From Rhizobium herbae (GTDB lineage: Bacteria > Pseudomonadota > Alphaproteobacteria > Rhizobiales > Rhizobiaceae), in the NCBI RefSeq assembly GCF_017873135.1, contig NZ_JAGGJV010000001.1, forward strand, positions 372,001 to 436,000: a stretch of 64,000 bases of DNA, read 5' to 3'. The notes beneath the pieces are model-generated. The model made no database searches. It was not told where the DNA came from and saw nothing but the letters and a program-made list of their open reading frames with translations. The position numbers and the translations under genes are program-made. Shown here piece after piece: positions 1-8,925 of this stretch (positions are counted from its first letter, which is position 1; each line of letters starts with the position of its first letter).

Positions 1-1
1 A

Positions 2-91
2 GGGCTGTCAAAGGCTAAGTTTCTCATCGGCGGCGATCGCATCGCCGGCTTGGGAGAAAAGGGAATGGCAAAGGCATTGCCCGGATCATGA
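2..91 (+). CDS. C-terminal end of an unidentified upstream protein (partial)
   Basis: The frame that begins at position 2 is open from the window edge to a TGA at 89-91, giving 29 residues that end in KALPGS. Its stop overlaps the start of the next gene as ATGA, the usual layout of translationally coupled genes, which is the main reason to treat it as real. The fragment is too short to name; it contains a glycine-rich stretch FLIGGDRIAGLGEKG. The following hydrolase probably shares an operon with it. Confidence 0.5.
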   Translation, partial: GLSKAKFLIGGDRIAGLGEKGMAKALPGS

Positions 92-993
92 CAACAGGGT
101 TTGAGGTGATTGCACCGATTGCCGGTATCGACGAACGGCTTGCCGCCAGCGAATCGGCATTCCCCGACATCCGGCCGGGATTGGCAAAGGAAATCATCTG
201 GACCGATCCTGCAGCAAAAAGCCGAACAGCGCTCGCCGTCGTCTATATTCATGGATTTTCGGCATCGAAAGGCGAGGTCCGCCCCCTACCCGATCTCGTG
301 GCAAAAGCGCTCGGCGCCAACCTGTCCTACACGCGCCTTGCCGGACATGGACGCAGCGGCGATGCCATGGCCGAAGCATCGGTCGGGGATTGGCAGAAGG
401 ATATGCTGGAAGCGCTGGAGATTGCCGCGCGGCTCGGCGACAGGACGTTGATCATCGCAACCTCCACCGGGGCGTCGCTCGCCACCTGGGCGCTGTCGCA
501 GCCGCCGCTGGCCGCTCGTGTCGCGGGCGCCGTGTTTCTCGCGCCGAACTTCAGGATCAAAGGACGTGGGGCTTTCCTGCTGACTGCCCCTCTTGCCCGC
601 CTCAGCGCGCGCCTTATCCTCGGCCGCCGCCGTTCCTTCACGCCGATGAATGATCTGCATGCCGCCTATTGGACCACCGAATATCCAGTCCCGGCGCTGC
701 TGCCAATGGCGACCCTGGTCGCGCAGGTCCGGGCGCTGCCATTCGAAACGATCCGGGTGCCTGCGCTGTTCATTCGATCGCCGCGAGATCAGGTCGTCGA
801 TGCGACCCAAACGGATGCCGTCGCCGGCCGCTGGGGCGGCTCGGCGGCCATCATCGATCCGGGCGAAATCGGCGACCCCCATGGGCATGTGGTCGCCGGC
901 GATGCGCTGTCGCCGTCAACGACAAACCGCATCGTGGATAACATCCTGAGCTGGTTTAGAGAAATCAAGCAATTAACGGATATTGCTGGATAA
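88..993 (+). CDS. alpha/beta hydrolase
   Basis: This 301-residue protein has the features of a serine hydrolase of the alpha/beta fold. An HGFSAS segment near residue 55 fits the oxyanion-hole loop, and ATSTGAS around residue 126 places the nucleophile serine in a T-S-T-G variant of the GxSxG elbow. The acid is probably the Asp of SPRDQVVD near residue 233 and the base the His of DPHGH near residue 265. No signal peptide is visible, so it should be cytoplasmic. The ATG overlaps the stop of the upstream fragment by four bases, suggesting coupled translation. The substrate cannot be told from sequence; carboxylic esters or lipids are typical of the family. Confidence 0.75.
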   Translation: MTTGFEVIAPIAGIDERLAASESAFPDIRPGLAKEIIWTDPAAKSRTALAVVYIHGFSASKGEVRPLPDLVAKALGANLSYTRLAGHGRSGDAMAEASVGDWQKDMLEALEIAARLGDRTLIIATSTGASLATWALSQPPLAARVAGAVFLAPNFRIKGRGAFLLTAPLARLSARLILGRRRSFTPMNDLHAAYWTTEYPVPALLPMATLVAQVRALPFETIRVPALFIRSPRDQVVDATQTDAVAGRWGGSAAIIDPGEIGDPHGHVVAGDALSPSTTNRIVDNILSWFREIKQLTDIAG

Positions 994-996
994 ATA

Positions 997-2244
997 TCAG
1001 ATCACCAGATTGGCGAGAATCTCGTTGTCGGTAATATCCTGATAGCGTAGCCCCGCCGCATCGAACGCTGCTTTCAGCCGGGGAAAATTCTCCGGATGCT
1101 TGGTTTCGATGCCGATCAGGATCGAGCCGAAGTTGCGTGCCGATTTCTTCAGGTATTCGAAGCGGGCGATATCGTCCTCTTCGCCCAGCAGGCCGAGGAA
1201 GTCCTTGAGAGCGCCCGGGCGCTGCGCCATGCGCAGGATGAAGTATTTCTTCAGTCCCGCATGCCGCATGGCCCTTTCCTTGACATCCGGCAGGCGTTCG
1301 AAATCGAAGTTACCGCCGGAGACGACGGCGACGACAGTCTTTCCCTCAAGAGCCTCGCGCCCCAGCATTTCGAGCGCAGTGATCGACAACGCGCCTGCCG
1401 GCTCGAGCACGACGCCTTCGACATTGAGCATATCGGTGATCGTCACGCAGATGGCATTTTCCGCCAAAAGCAGCACCTGATCCGTTGAAAAGTGCCTGAG
1501 TGCCGCAAAGTTGAGATCGCCGATCCGCCCGACCGCGGCGCCATCGACAAAATTGTCGATCTGGTCGAGTGTCACCACGGAGCCTGTCTCCAGGCTGCGG
1601 CGCAGGCTCGGTGCGCCCTCCGGTTCGCAGAAGATGAAAGCTTCTGGCCGGACCACGTCCTTCAGATAGCCGGTCATGCCGGCGGAAAGCCCGCCGCCTC
1701 CCACCGGCATGATGATCAGATCGGGAACCGTGCCTTCCGGCAATTGCGCGACGATTTCGGCGGCAACCGTCGCCTGGCCCTCGATGATATCGGCATGGTC
1801 GAAAGGCGGCACCATGACGCCGTCGATCCGCTCCACATGCTCGCGTGCCGCCTGATAGCACTGGTCGAAGAAGTCACCGACAAGCTTGATGCTGATGAAC
1901 TCGCCGCCGAACATCCGCGTCTTGTCGATCTTCTGCTGCGGCGTCGTCACCGGCATGAAGACGACGCCGGGCACGCCAAAGTGCCGGCAGACGAAGGCAA
2001 ACCCTTGCGCATGATTGCCGGCCGAGGCGCAGACGAAGGTCTTTCCGGTCCCGCCGGCATCGATGACCTTGCGGAAGAAGTTGAACGCGCCGCGGATCTT
2101 GTAGGAACGAACCGGCGAAAGATCCTCGCGCTTCAGGTAGATCGCCGCACCGTAGCGCGCGCTCAGGTGTTCGTTGAGTTGCAGCGGCGTCGCCGGGAAC
2201 AGCGTGCGCAAAGCCTCGACGGCGTTATCAACGTCCTGCTTCAT
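997..2244 (-). CDS. ilvA: threonine ammonia-lyase (threonine dehydratase)
   Basis: The enzyme deaminates L-threonine to 2-oxobutanoate, the first step toward isoleucine, using pyridoxal phosphate. The PLP lysine lies in RSYKIRGAFN (Lys49 from the chosen start) and the phosphate-binding glycine run is GGGGLSAG. A C-terminal part of about 85 residues (KKYFILRMAQRPGALKDFLG onward) resembles the ACT-like regulatory domain of the shorter IlvA forms, so allosteric control is likely. The frame extends 26 codons further upstream, but MKQDVDNAVE is the usual beginning and gives 415 residues. It converges with the upstream hydrolase, with only three bases between the stops. Confidence 0.9.
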   Translation of the reverse strand: MKQDVDNAVEALRTLFPATPLQLNEHLSARYGAAIYLKREDLSPVRSYKIRGAFNFFRKVIDAGGTGKTFVCASAGNHAQGFAFVCRHFGVPGVVFMPVTTPQQKIDKTRMFGGEFISIKLVGDFFDQCYQAAREHVERIDGVMVPPFDHADIIEGQATVAAEIVAQLPEGTVPDLIIMPVGGGGLSAGMTGYLKDVVRPEAFIFCEPEGAPSLRRSLETGSVVTLDQIDNFVDGAAVGRIGDLNFAALRHFSTDQVLLLAENAICVTITDMLNVEGVVLEPAGALSITALEMLGREALEGKTVVAVVSGGNFDFERLPDVKERAMRHAGLKKYFILRMAQRPGALKDFLGLLGEEDDIARFEYLKKSARNFGSILIGIETKHPENFPRLKAAFDAAGLRYQDITDNEILANLVI

Positions 2245-2424
2245 GGAGTGCGGTCTTTCGTTCGGGTTCGTGTCGCCCTGCCTATGCCACAACGTCGGTC
2301 CCGAAACCACAGCTATTCGCAAATAAGTTGAATATTATAATCATCTTTAAGGATAGTCGCTTCTCCTTGACACAGAACGGCAAATCCCGAAAATCCGGAC
2401 GGACATGGCATCGGGGGAGAAACA

Positions 2425-3039
2425 ATGCGCACCGGCAATAAAAAAGGCGGCCTGACAGGCGCAATCTGCGCGGCCATGGTTCTGTCGCTACTGGCCGCGC
2501 CTGCTGCTGCCGGGCAACTCGCGGACGCCGCCGCGAAAGCCGAGGCATTGGCTGCCTCCGGCGACGCCATCGGCGCCCATGATGTCATGCGCTCCGCCAT
2601 CAGCGATTTTTCCGCGACGCTGCCCTTTTCCATCGGCAAGGCGGTCTTCGTCACCGCCGATCCGGTGGGCTATGCGATGTATGACCCGAAGCCGAGCCCG
2701 TCGTTCAAGTCCGGCGAAGCCCTCGTCTCCTATGTCGAGCCCGTCGGACTGAGCTGGAAACCGGCGACGGTCGCAGGCAAGATCCAGACCCATTTCACTG
2801 TCGATCTGGACATTCTCAGCGCCTCCGGCGAGGTTCTGGCAAGCCAGAAGGCCTTTGGCGATTTCACCTTTACCGGCTTCTTCCGCAACCAGGAGATCTA
2901 CGCGACGCTGACCACCGACGTCAGCGGCGCGGCGGCCGGCGATTATGTTCTCCGGTTTCATTTCAATGATCTCAACAGCGGCAAATCCGCCAGCGTCGAT
3001 CAGAAATTCACGATCGCTGCGGCATCCCCAGCGCCGTAA
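2425..3039 (+). CDS. putative periplasmic protein of unknown function
   Basis: This 204-residue protein has a clear Sec signal peptide: basic RTGNKKGG, a hydrophobic core and a cleavage-like AAPAAAG around residue 30. The mature part carries an alanine-rich helix (residues 30-60) followed by a beta-rich region with SYVEPVGLSWK and a C-terminal YVLRFHFNDLNSGKSASVDQKF strand pattern. I recognise no named family. A GGGGAG Shine-Dalgarno sits six to eight bases before the ATG. It is divergent from ilvA and converges with the CinA-like gene, with six bases between the stops. Confidence 0.7.
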   Translation: MRTGNKKGGLTGAICAAMVLSLLAAPAAAGQLADAAAKAEALAASGDAIGAHDVMRSAISDFSATLPFSIGKAVFVTADPVGYAMYDPKPSPSFKSGEALVSYVEPVGLSWKPATVAGKIQTHFTVDLDILSASGEVLASQKAFGDFTFTGFFRNQEIYATLTTDVSGAAAGDYVLRFHFNDLNSGKSASVDQKFTIAAASPAP

Positions 3040-3045
3040 GCTGCG

Positions 3046-3801
3046 TCAGGCGCTTTTCTTCGCCGCCGCGATCGTTTCGATCATCGCCTTCACGTCGGCT
3101 TCCGCGGCATCGAGCAAGGCTTCGTCGCGGGCGCGGATGACAAGATCGGTTGAAAACGACTTGCCGTCGAATTTCGGATAGGAGCCTATGCTGGTCAGCG
3201 GATGAGCCTTCTGCACCTCTCCGAGCGGTCCGCCGATATCCCCTTCCCCGAACGGAGACCGCACGGTACGCGATTGCACGATTGCACCGCTTTCCAGCTG
3301 CGGCAGCAGCGCGTCCAGCATGGCCTGGAAGACCTGCGGCACGCCGGCCATCACATGGACATTGCCGATGATGAAACCCGGCGCCGTCGAGACCGCGTTC
3401 GGGATATGCCGCGCGCCATTCGGCATGCGGGCCATGCGCCGCCGCGCTTCGGTGAATTCCATGCCGCGCCGTTCATACATCGCACCAAGCAGCTCCATGG
3501 CCTCCGGGTCATGTACGCATTCGACACCGAAAGCGCGCGACACGGCGTCGGCGGTGATGTCGTCATGCGTCGGGCCGATGCCGCCGGAGGTAAAGACATA
3601 GGTGTATTGCCCCCGCAGCCCGTTCAGTCCAGCCACGATCGCAGTCTCGTCGTCGGCGACGATGCGCACCTCCTTGAGGTCGATGCCCGCGAGCGTCAGC
3701 ATATCGGCGAGATGGCCGATATTCTTGTCCTTGGTGCGACCGGACAGCAGTTCGTCGCCGATGGCGAGCATGGCGGCGGTGACGATTTTTTCGCTGGTCA
3801 T
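3046..3801 (-). CDS. CinA-type molybdopterin-binding domain protein
   Basis: This 251-residue protein is a stand-alone MoCF/CinA N-terminal domain: it opens with [19 protein letters not shown] and carries the [14 protein letters not shown] motif that binds the pterin or nucleotide pyrophosphate group. The C-terminal nicotinamide deamidase half of full-length CinA (about 400 residues) is absent, as in the short competence/damage-inducible protein A of alphaproteobacteria. The function of the short form is unsettled; FAD or ADP-ribose pyrophosphatase activity is known for related domains. A TTG start 18 bases upstream is possible, but the ATG at 3801 is preceded by AGGA and fits the family. Confidence 0.8.
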   Translation of the reverse strand: MTSEKIVTAAMLAIGDELLSGRTKDKNIGHLADMLTLAGIDLKEVRIVADDETAIVAGLNGLRGQYTYVFTSGGIGPTHDDITADAVSRAFGVECVHDPEAMELLGAMYERRGMEFTEARRRMARMPNGARHIPNAVSTAPGFIIGNVHVMAGVPQVFQAMLDALLPQLESGAIVQSRTVRSPFGEGDIGGPLGEVQKAHPLTSIGSYPKFDGKSFSTDLVIRARDEALLDAAEADVKAMIETIAAAKKSA

Positions 3802-3964
3802 CGGAAGGTCCTGTGTCAAACGGAGATCGTTCAGTCGAAAATCCGACTGTCTATTATTCTCGAACAGTCTGTCGCACGCTTCGGTTCAGACATTCGGCAC
3901 GCAAACTGATAAATCTTATCTCCAGAGGCAATCAAGAGGAATTGCCAAATCACAGGAGAAGACG

Positions 3965-4564
3965 ATGGCCAAGGTATTGGTGCTTTACTATTCGGCATAC
4001 GGACATATCGAAACCATGGCCTACGCGGTGGCCGAGGGTGCCAAGTCCGCGGGCGCAGACGTCACTGTCAAGCGCGTACCGGAACTGGTTCCCGAAGACG
4101 TCGCCAAGGCATCCTATTTCAAGGTTGACCAGGCCGCCGAGATCGCCAAGCCGGATGAACTTGCCGATTACGACGCCATCATCTTCGGCGCCGGCACGCG
4201 TTTCGGCACCGTTGCGTCGCAGATGCGCAATTTCGTCGATCAGACCGGCGGTCTGTGGATGAAGGGCGCGCTGGTCGGCAAGGTCGGTTCGGTCTTTACC
4301 TCGTCGGCGACGCAGCACGGCGGCCAGGAATCCACCATTCTCGGCTTCATCCCGACCCTGATGCACCAGGGCATGGTCGTCGTCGGCCTGCCCTACGCCT
4401 TCCAGGGCCAGATGGGCCTGGAAGAAATCAAGGGCGGATCGCCCTATGGCGCCTCCACCATTACCGGCGGCGACGGCGCCCGCCAGCCGTCCGAAATCGA
4501 ACTCGAGGCCGCCCGTTACCAGGGTGCCCACGTCGCCAAGATCGCGGCCAAGCTGTCTGCCTGA
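3965..4564 (+). CDS. wrbA: NAD(P)H:quinone oxidoreductase, type IV (WrbA)
   Basis: WrbA is a flavodoxin-like FMN protein that reduces quinones by two electrons and limits oxidative stress. The 199-residue product starts with [16 protein letters not shown], the phosphate-binding flavodoxin loop, and contains [16 protein letters not shown] and [12 protein letters not shown], both characteristic of WrbA. The frame is open far upstream, but an AGGAGAA Shine-Dalgarno five bases before 3965 and the family length fix the start. It is transcribed away from the CinA-like gene and ends in a good intrinsic terminator. Confidence 0.92.
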   Translation: MAKVLVLYYSAYGHIETMAYAVAEGAKSAGADVTVKRVPELVPEDVAKASYFKVDQAAEIAKPDELADYDAIIFGAGTRFGTVASQMRNFVDQTGGLWMKGALVGKVGSVFTSSATQHGGQESTILGFIPTLMHQGMVVVGLPYAFQGQMGLEEIKGGSPYGASTITGGDGARQPSEIELEAARYQGAHVAKIAAKLSA

Positions 4565-4592
4565 CGATTTCCACGGCAATCGAACGCAATCG

Positions 4593-4619
4593 AAGGGTGG
4601 CCGAAAGGTCACCCTTTTT
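4593..4619 (+). terminator. intrinsic terminator after wrbA
   Basis: A ten-base stem AAGGGTGGCC pairs with GGTCACCCTT (one mismatch) around a GAAA tetraloop, followed by a run of Ts. It lies 29 bases after the wrbA stop. Confidence 0.8.
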
Positions 4620-4873
4620 CATGCCGGTTGATATCGCGAAGGGTTTGCAGACGAGCAACGGAAATCGCCGTCCTCCGCCAATCCGCCGTAAAAGTGGTGA
4701 AATGCCGCTGTTTCGTGCTAGCTTGAACCGCCCGGACGCAAAACGAAGACGCAAAACGAAAATTCGCGACGCGTATTTCGGCTGCTGGAACGATTGCCCG
4801 CATTGGCCGTTCCTGTCCGGTCACGCCGACGCCACAAGGGCGTTTGAATACGGCATGCTCCAGGGAGTTGAAA

Positions 4874-5116
4874 ATGACGAAAGTGGTATATGCGATCGTT
4901 CAACATGATGGCGGATGGGCCTACAAGCTTGCCGACGTTTTCTCCGAGGCCTTCCCGAACCGCGAGATGGCTGTGGCGGCGGCAAAAGCGGCGGCGGCCG
5001 AGCAGCAGGTCGGCGGCGACGATGAGGAAATCAGCTTTCAGGATCAGAGCGGCCACTGGCATTTCGAACACGCTGATGGTGGCGATCGTCCGGAAGCCAT
5101 CGTAGAAGACAAGTAA
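4874..5116 (+). CDS. DUF2188-like small protein
   Basis: An 80-residue protein beginning MTKVVYAIVQHDGGWAYKLA and containing FPNREMAVAAAKAAAAEQQ. This layout, a strand with a GGW turn followed by an Asn/Arg-led alanine-rich helix, matches the DUF2188 family of small cytoplasmic proteins, whose role is unknown. A GGGAG Shine-Dalgarno precedes the ATG; a start ten codons earlier is possible but has no such signal. The gene stands alone between wrbA and a palindrome-rich spacer. Confidence 0.7.
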   Translation: MTKVVYAIVQHDGGWAYKLADVFSEAFPNREMAVAAAKAAAAEQQVGGDDEEISFQDQSGHWHFEHADGGDRPEAIVEDK

Positions 5117-5417
5117 TTCGCATTGATCGATAGAGGCAAAGTGCTTCAGAACTCGGCGATGAATTCGAGCGCCTTGCCCCTCCCCGGCGCCGAAGAGGGG
5201 CATATTCTTTGGTGCTGAAAATGCCGAGTTTCCCTCCCTCGGCACGGTGATCTAAGCCGGAACATCCCGGCGCATCAACTGAAAGCTTCTATTAACCTTC
5301 ACGCGTAGGGTTAATGGCGCCGCGTCGGCTGACAGGCAGAAGGCTAATCCTGGGATTAGCCTTCAAATTTCCAACAATGTTTGGTTCGTCAGCTCGTGTT
5401 CAACGGCCTTGCGGTCG
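5117..5417. other. spacer with three inverted repeats
   Basis: No convincing gene is visible. TGCCCCTC (5175-5182) pairs with GAGGGGCA (5195-5202) and is followed by TATTCTTT, so it may end the DUF2188-like transcript. ATTAACC (5291-5297) pairs with GGTTAAT (5309-5315). GAAGGCTAATCC (5339-5350) pairs perfectly with GGATTAGCCTTC (5353-5364). The last two are not followed by T-runs on either strand, so they are poor candidates for intrinsic terminators. Confidence 0.6.
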
Positions 5418-5567
5418 TTACGCCGCTTTCGCGGTGTTTTCCTTCTGTGTCTGTCTCGCTTCAAGAATTGCCATGCAGATCAAATAACTCAGCATGACAT
5501 CCTGCTGTGCGTCGGCCAGTAATTTTGCAGCCTCCAAAAGGTCCGTGACATGCACTCGATGTGACAT
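5418..5567 (-). CDS. small hypothetical protein, 49 residues
   Basis: The frame encodes MSHRVHVTDLLEAAKLLADA and continues through a hydrophobic DVMLSYLICMAILEAR helix to a charged tail ending NTAKAA. A GGGAG Shine-Dalgarno lies six bases before the ATG. The residue pattern looks like two amphipathic helices, and the product is plausibly a helical hairpin. I do not recognise a named family. The coding signal is modest because of the short length, but the ribosome-binding site and sensible composition support it. Confidence 0.5.
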   Translation of the reverse strand: MSHRVHVTDLLEAAKLLADAQQDVMLSYLICMAILEARQTQKENTAKAA

Positions 5568-5714
5568 CTGGAACTCCCATTCTTGAGATGGTTACGAAGA
5601 TCGATAGTAATATTCAATGGTTATGATTCAACTGCAAGTTATCGACGATAATTATCGCTAGTTGCTCTTTTTTGAAACACACGCTATGAAGCGGCCGTCC
5701 TGAGAGACGCCTGT

Positions 5715-6005
5715 TTAACGCGCAGGCTCCTCTGCCAGCAATCCGGCCTGCCGGAACCACCGCTCGACGCTCTCCTGCACCGCGGCTTTTGCCTCATCCA
5801 GCGTATCGGCGGACTGGAAATCATAGCGGACCGTGCCGTTGCAGCCGGAGACCATCCATTTCCAATTCGTCTGGCCATCGTGCTGCAGCACATAAGCAAG
5901 CTCTTGCTGACCGAGCATGCCGGCGAAGGAGCGATTCCGGATCGGTCTCCACGTCAACGGGATTTCCTGCAACACTTCGACGGCTCCTCGGCGTTTCCTC
6001 ACCAT
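5715..6005 (-). CDS. hypothetical protein, about 96 residues
   Basis: The protein carries a compact domain AYVLQHDGQTNWKWMVSG followed by YDFQSADTLDEAKAAVQESV and an arginine-tryptophan helix. The strand-then-helix layout recalls small DUF2188-like or DUF1508-like folds, but no family is certain. The start is unclear: the frame runs to 6074, and neither that ATG nor the one at 6005 has a good Shine-Dalgarno. I chose 6005 because the preceding residues look non-coding. It follows the same strand as the 49-residue gene and the 81-residue gene upstream. Confidence 0.5.
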   Translation of the reverse strand: MVRKRRGAVEVLQEIPLTWRPIRNRSFAGMLGQQELAYVLQHDGQTNWKWMVSGCNGTVRYDFQSADTLDEAKAAVQESVERWFRQAGLLAEEPAR

Positions 6006-6126
6006 ATGAAATATAAAGCGGTGACCGATTGCGCATAACCCTGTCGTTTGAGGGGTTTTTTCTAAATCCGGCATTGTTGCGTAACCGGCGGGAAACTCGC
6101 CGTCGAGTATCGAAGTTTGGTGAGCA

Positions 6127-6158
6127 ATAAAAAAGGCCCGCGAAGGAGCCTCGATAGT
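6127..6158 (-). terminator. intrinsic terminator after the 81-residue gene
   Basis: Reading the minus strand, AGGCTC pairs with GGGCCT (one G-T wobble) around a CTTCGC loop, followed directly by TTTTT. It begins a few bases after the stop codon at 6159. Confidence 0.65.
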
Positions 6159-6404
6159 CTATGCCGTGCCTTCGGGTTTCCCCAATCGTTGCTCCGCAAG
6201 CCGCCGTCGAACTTCCGCGACCATGAAATCCACCGCGGTCTCATCAGCTCCAAAATTCGCGCAAACGGCCACGATTCCAACGACAACACTTGTGAGCACC
6301 GTCATCACGTCCGCGACATCACCACCGACCTCAAGCGGCCCGGTCAAAATGAGTGGCACAATCTGATAAACCAAAGCGTCGTGAACTTCTGAAATTTTGC
6401 TCAT
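6159..6404 (-). CDS. hypothetical protein, 81 residues
   Basis: A small protein with a central hydrophobic stretch (VADVMTVLTSVVVGIVAVCANFG in two parts, about residues 31-52) that could be one membrane-spanning helix, and a C-terminal charged helix AVDFMVAEVRRRLAEQR. A GAGAAG sequence lies about eight bases before the ATG and a terminator follows the stop, so the gene forms a complete short transcription unit. No family recognised. It could be a small inner-membrane protein. Confidence 0.5.
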   Translation of the reverse strand: MSKISEVHDALVYQIVPLILTGPLEVGGDVADVMTVLTSVVVGIVAVCANFGADETAVDFMVAEVRRRLAEQRLGKPEGTA

Positions 6405-6667
6405 ATTCGACTTCTCAAATCAAAATAACCTAGCAGTCAATATAGGGCTTTGAAGTGTAAAACCATAGTCGGAAAACGCTCGGTCAAAGTTTGATAGGCA
6501 GCGATTTCTTCGCGACGCTTGCTGGGCGTCAGCCCTTCGAACATTCGCCCGACGCTTCTTTCAGGTCGTCACCGCTATTGCCATCTGCCTGTTTTACGGG
6601 ATAAAAAGCTTTTTCTCAACTTCTGAACGAATGCTGAGACGCTGCACACCAGCCGCCGAGGGTCACC

Positions 6668-7681
6668 ATGGCAAACGATGATGAGAATGCAGCCCCGGTC
6701 GGAAATCAACCGACGCCGAAATCAGCATTGATCCAGAAGATACAGGCGAGGGATACGCCCAACCCGCGCTGGAGTTCACACTTTCAGAACAAACTCATGA
6801 CCGTCCCCAAAAAACCGATATTCGGTTCTTCGGACACGATTTTTACGATTGGTAGTTGTTTTGCAGAGCGCATCAGAGTGGCCCTGACGGCCGAAGGTCT
6901 CAATGTCGGACCGCCGATGCAGGACGTGCCGATGGCACACGATCGATACCGCATCGATCGCCTCCCCGCGCGACCGCATAGCGACTATTTCAACACTTTC
7001 ACGATCCTGCAGGAATTCGAGCGCCATATCGGCGAATGGGATAGGGACCCAGAAGACTATTGGCTCGCGAAGGATCCCTATTGGGGCGGTGAGACAGCCT
7101 ACCAGGATCCATATCGCCGGCTCATTTTGGCCCGAACGCCGCAGGACCTTCTTGAGGCAAACGAACTGGTTGATGTGGCGATCGACCGCGGCATTCGCGA
7201 GGCTTCCGTATTTTTCCTCACCATGGGAATGGCAGAGGTCTTTCGCAATAAACGTACAGGCAAGATCGCCTGTCAGAAGCCGGGCTACTCGGGAGGCGCC
7301 GGCGCCGACGAGACCGAATTCTACATGTCCACCTACGAGGAAAACCTGGAGAACATGTCCCGGGTGGTGGGGATAATCAACCAAGTCCGGCCCGGCGCGA
7401 AAATAGTTGTGACTGTTTCTCCCGTGGGACTGGCCCGCACCTTTGGCGAGGACGATATCCTTGTCGCCAATACCGAAGGCAAGAGCATTCTGCGGGTAGC
7501 CCTTGGTGCGCTCGCCCGCAAATACGAGAATGTCACCTACTTCCCGTCCTATGAAATCGTCATGGCAAACGCACCGCTCAGCTTTCGGGAAGACGATGGC
7601 CGCCATGTCGCAAACTGGGTTGTTTCCAATATTGTCTCTGCCTTCAAGAGCGCTCACTTCATTTCACCGGAGAACGCGTAG
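6668..7681 (+). CDS. GSCFA family protein
   Basis: This 337-residue protein belongs to the GSCFA family, named after the motif seen here at residues 62-66 inside FTIGSCFAERIR. Conserved blocks downstream include FFLTMGMAEVFRN and KIVVTVSPVGLARTF, matching the family's GDSL/SGNH-hydrolase-like fold. Family members are often found near polysaccharide genes and may act as esterases or acyltransferases on glycans, but no reaction has been established for this subgroup. No signal peptide is visible. The gene is followed after 36 bases by a dioxygenase-like gene on the same strand, and the two form an isolated pair. Composition is slightly less GC-rich than its neighbours. Confidence 0.8.
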   Translation: MANDDENAAPVGNQPTPKSALIQKIQARDTPNPRWSSHFQNKLMTVPKKPIFGSSDTIFTIGSCFAERIRVALTAEGLNVGPPMQDVPMAHDRYRIDRLPARPHSDYFNTFTILQEFERHIGEWDRDPEDYWLAKDPYWGGETAYQDPYRRLILARTPQDLLEANELVDVAIDRGIREASVFFLTMGMAEVFRNKRTGKIACQKPGYSGGAGADETEFYMSTYEENLENMSRVVGIINQVRPGAKIVVTVSPVGLARTFGEDDILVANTEGKSILRVALGALARKYENVTYFPSYEIVMANAPLSFREDDGRHVANWVVSNIVSAFKSAHFISPENA

Positions 7682-7717
7682 GTGTAATTTTTTGGTATAT
7701 AAAACGAGGAGGACTTA

Positions 7718-8923
7718 ATGAATACTTTTCCTGACCGCCTGCTTATCGAAGCCAGAGATGCCAGCATTCAGCTTGAGCAATTGGCCGTTGACGATCTTGA
7801 TCGGAACATTGACGGCTATCTTCAGCCCAATTGGCGCACCCGCCGCATGATCGAATCCTGGAGATCCTACGTCGCTTCGAACGGCCGCTCCACCGAAGCG
7901 GACTATGCCAATTTCCGCTCTGCTTATTCGGAGACCGAAGGGCGCAGCAACAAGGTATTTTCCGACGTCCTGGCCAGCCACATCCGCAATATCCCCTATG
8001 ATATGGCTACAACCGTCTTCAGTGATTACGTCAAGAAGCCCGGCGATAAAGGCGATACCGCCGTCACGATGCTGAACGGTGAAGACGGCGAAGATCAGAA
8101 CGCGGATGCATGGGCGAAGGTCATCAACGGCGCTGCTCGTCATCTCGAGCTGTACGGCTGGTGGAAGTCTAAGGTGCTTCTCCCCGACACCATTGTCAAA
8201 AGCCTGTCCAACAAGATCATGAATCAACTGGTCAAGGATAACGGCGATGCGGTTCAGGCTGCCGTGGAGGGCAAAGACGGCGCTCCCATGCAGATCAAGC
8301 TCAATTCGCGGTTCGCCACCAGTTTTGACGAAATGTACGAAATCGCCTCCGACCCTCTGCTGATGTCGATCGTGCAGGCCTACATGGGCGTTCCGCCGAT
8401 CTTCAACACCCCGGTTTCGATTTTGAACTCCTTCGTGAAGGCAAAGAATACCAAGGCACTGTCGGATACGGCCCAGTTGTTCCACCACGATATGCACCGG
8501 CTCGGCTTTGTGAAGGTCTTCGTCTATTTGACCGATGTTGAACTTTCGTCCGGCCCTCATACGCTTGTTCGGGGAACCCACCGAAAGCGCCCTCCCCACT
8601 TGTGGGCCGATGGTCGCCATAGCGACGATGCCATCGCTCAAGCCGGGTTGGCGGACGATGTAGTGCAGATTACGGGCAAAGCCGGAACGGTGATGTTGGT
8701 CGATACCAGTTGCCTGCACAAGGGTGCTCACCCCGAATCCGAATCCCGGCTCTTGGCTTCCATTCAGTACACGAACTCCCTGTTCGGCAAGCCAATCGCC
8801 ATGTCGGACCGGAAGGTGGAAACGTCATTGACCTCAAGGAACGAGGGTATCCATGAGGTGGCGGCGCTTGTTCGAAAGTACGCCATGAAGTCCGGCGCTC
8901 GCTTCATGCAAAACTTCATCTGA
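7718..8923 (+). CDS. phytanoyl-CoA dioxygenase (PhyH)-like Fe(II)/2-oxoglutarate oxygenase
   Basis: The 401-residue protein has the metal and cosubstrate residues of the PhyH family in its second half: an HxD pair at His256 and Asp258 (FHHDMHR), the distal His334 in DTSCLHKGAH, and Arg344 ten residues later for 2-oxoglutarate. The LSSGPHTLVRGTHR segment between them is also typical of the family. The first 190 residues are helical and unmatched. An AGGAGG Shine-Dalgarno precedes the ATG. It follows the GSCFA gene in a two-gene operon; the substrate is unknown. Ectoine hydroxylases and tailoring oxygenases share this fold, but no ectoine genes are present here. Confidence 0.75.
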   Translation: MNTFPDRLLIEARDASIQLEQLAVDDLDRNIDGYLQPNWRTRRMIESWRSYVASNGRSTEADYANFRSAYSETEGRSNKVFSDVLASHIRNIPYDMATTVFSDYVKKPGDKGDTAVTMLNGEDGEDQNADAWAKVINGAARHLELYGWWKSKVLLPDTIVKSLSNKIMNQLVKDNGDAVQAAVEGKDGAPMQIKLNSRFATSFDEMYEIASDPLLMSIVQAYMGVPPIFNTPVSILNSFVKAKNTKALSDTAQLFHHDMHRLGFVKVFVYLTDVELSSGPHTLVRGTHRKRPPHLWADGRHSDDAIAQAGLADDVVQITGKAGTVMLVDTSCLHKGAHPESESRLLASIQYTNSLFGKPIAMSDRKVETSLTSRNEGIHEVAALVRKYAMKSGARFMQNFI

Positions 8924-8925
8924 AG

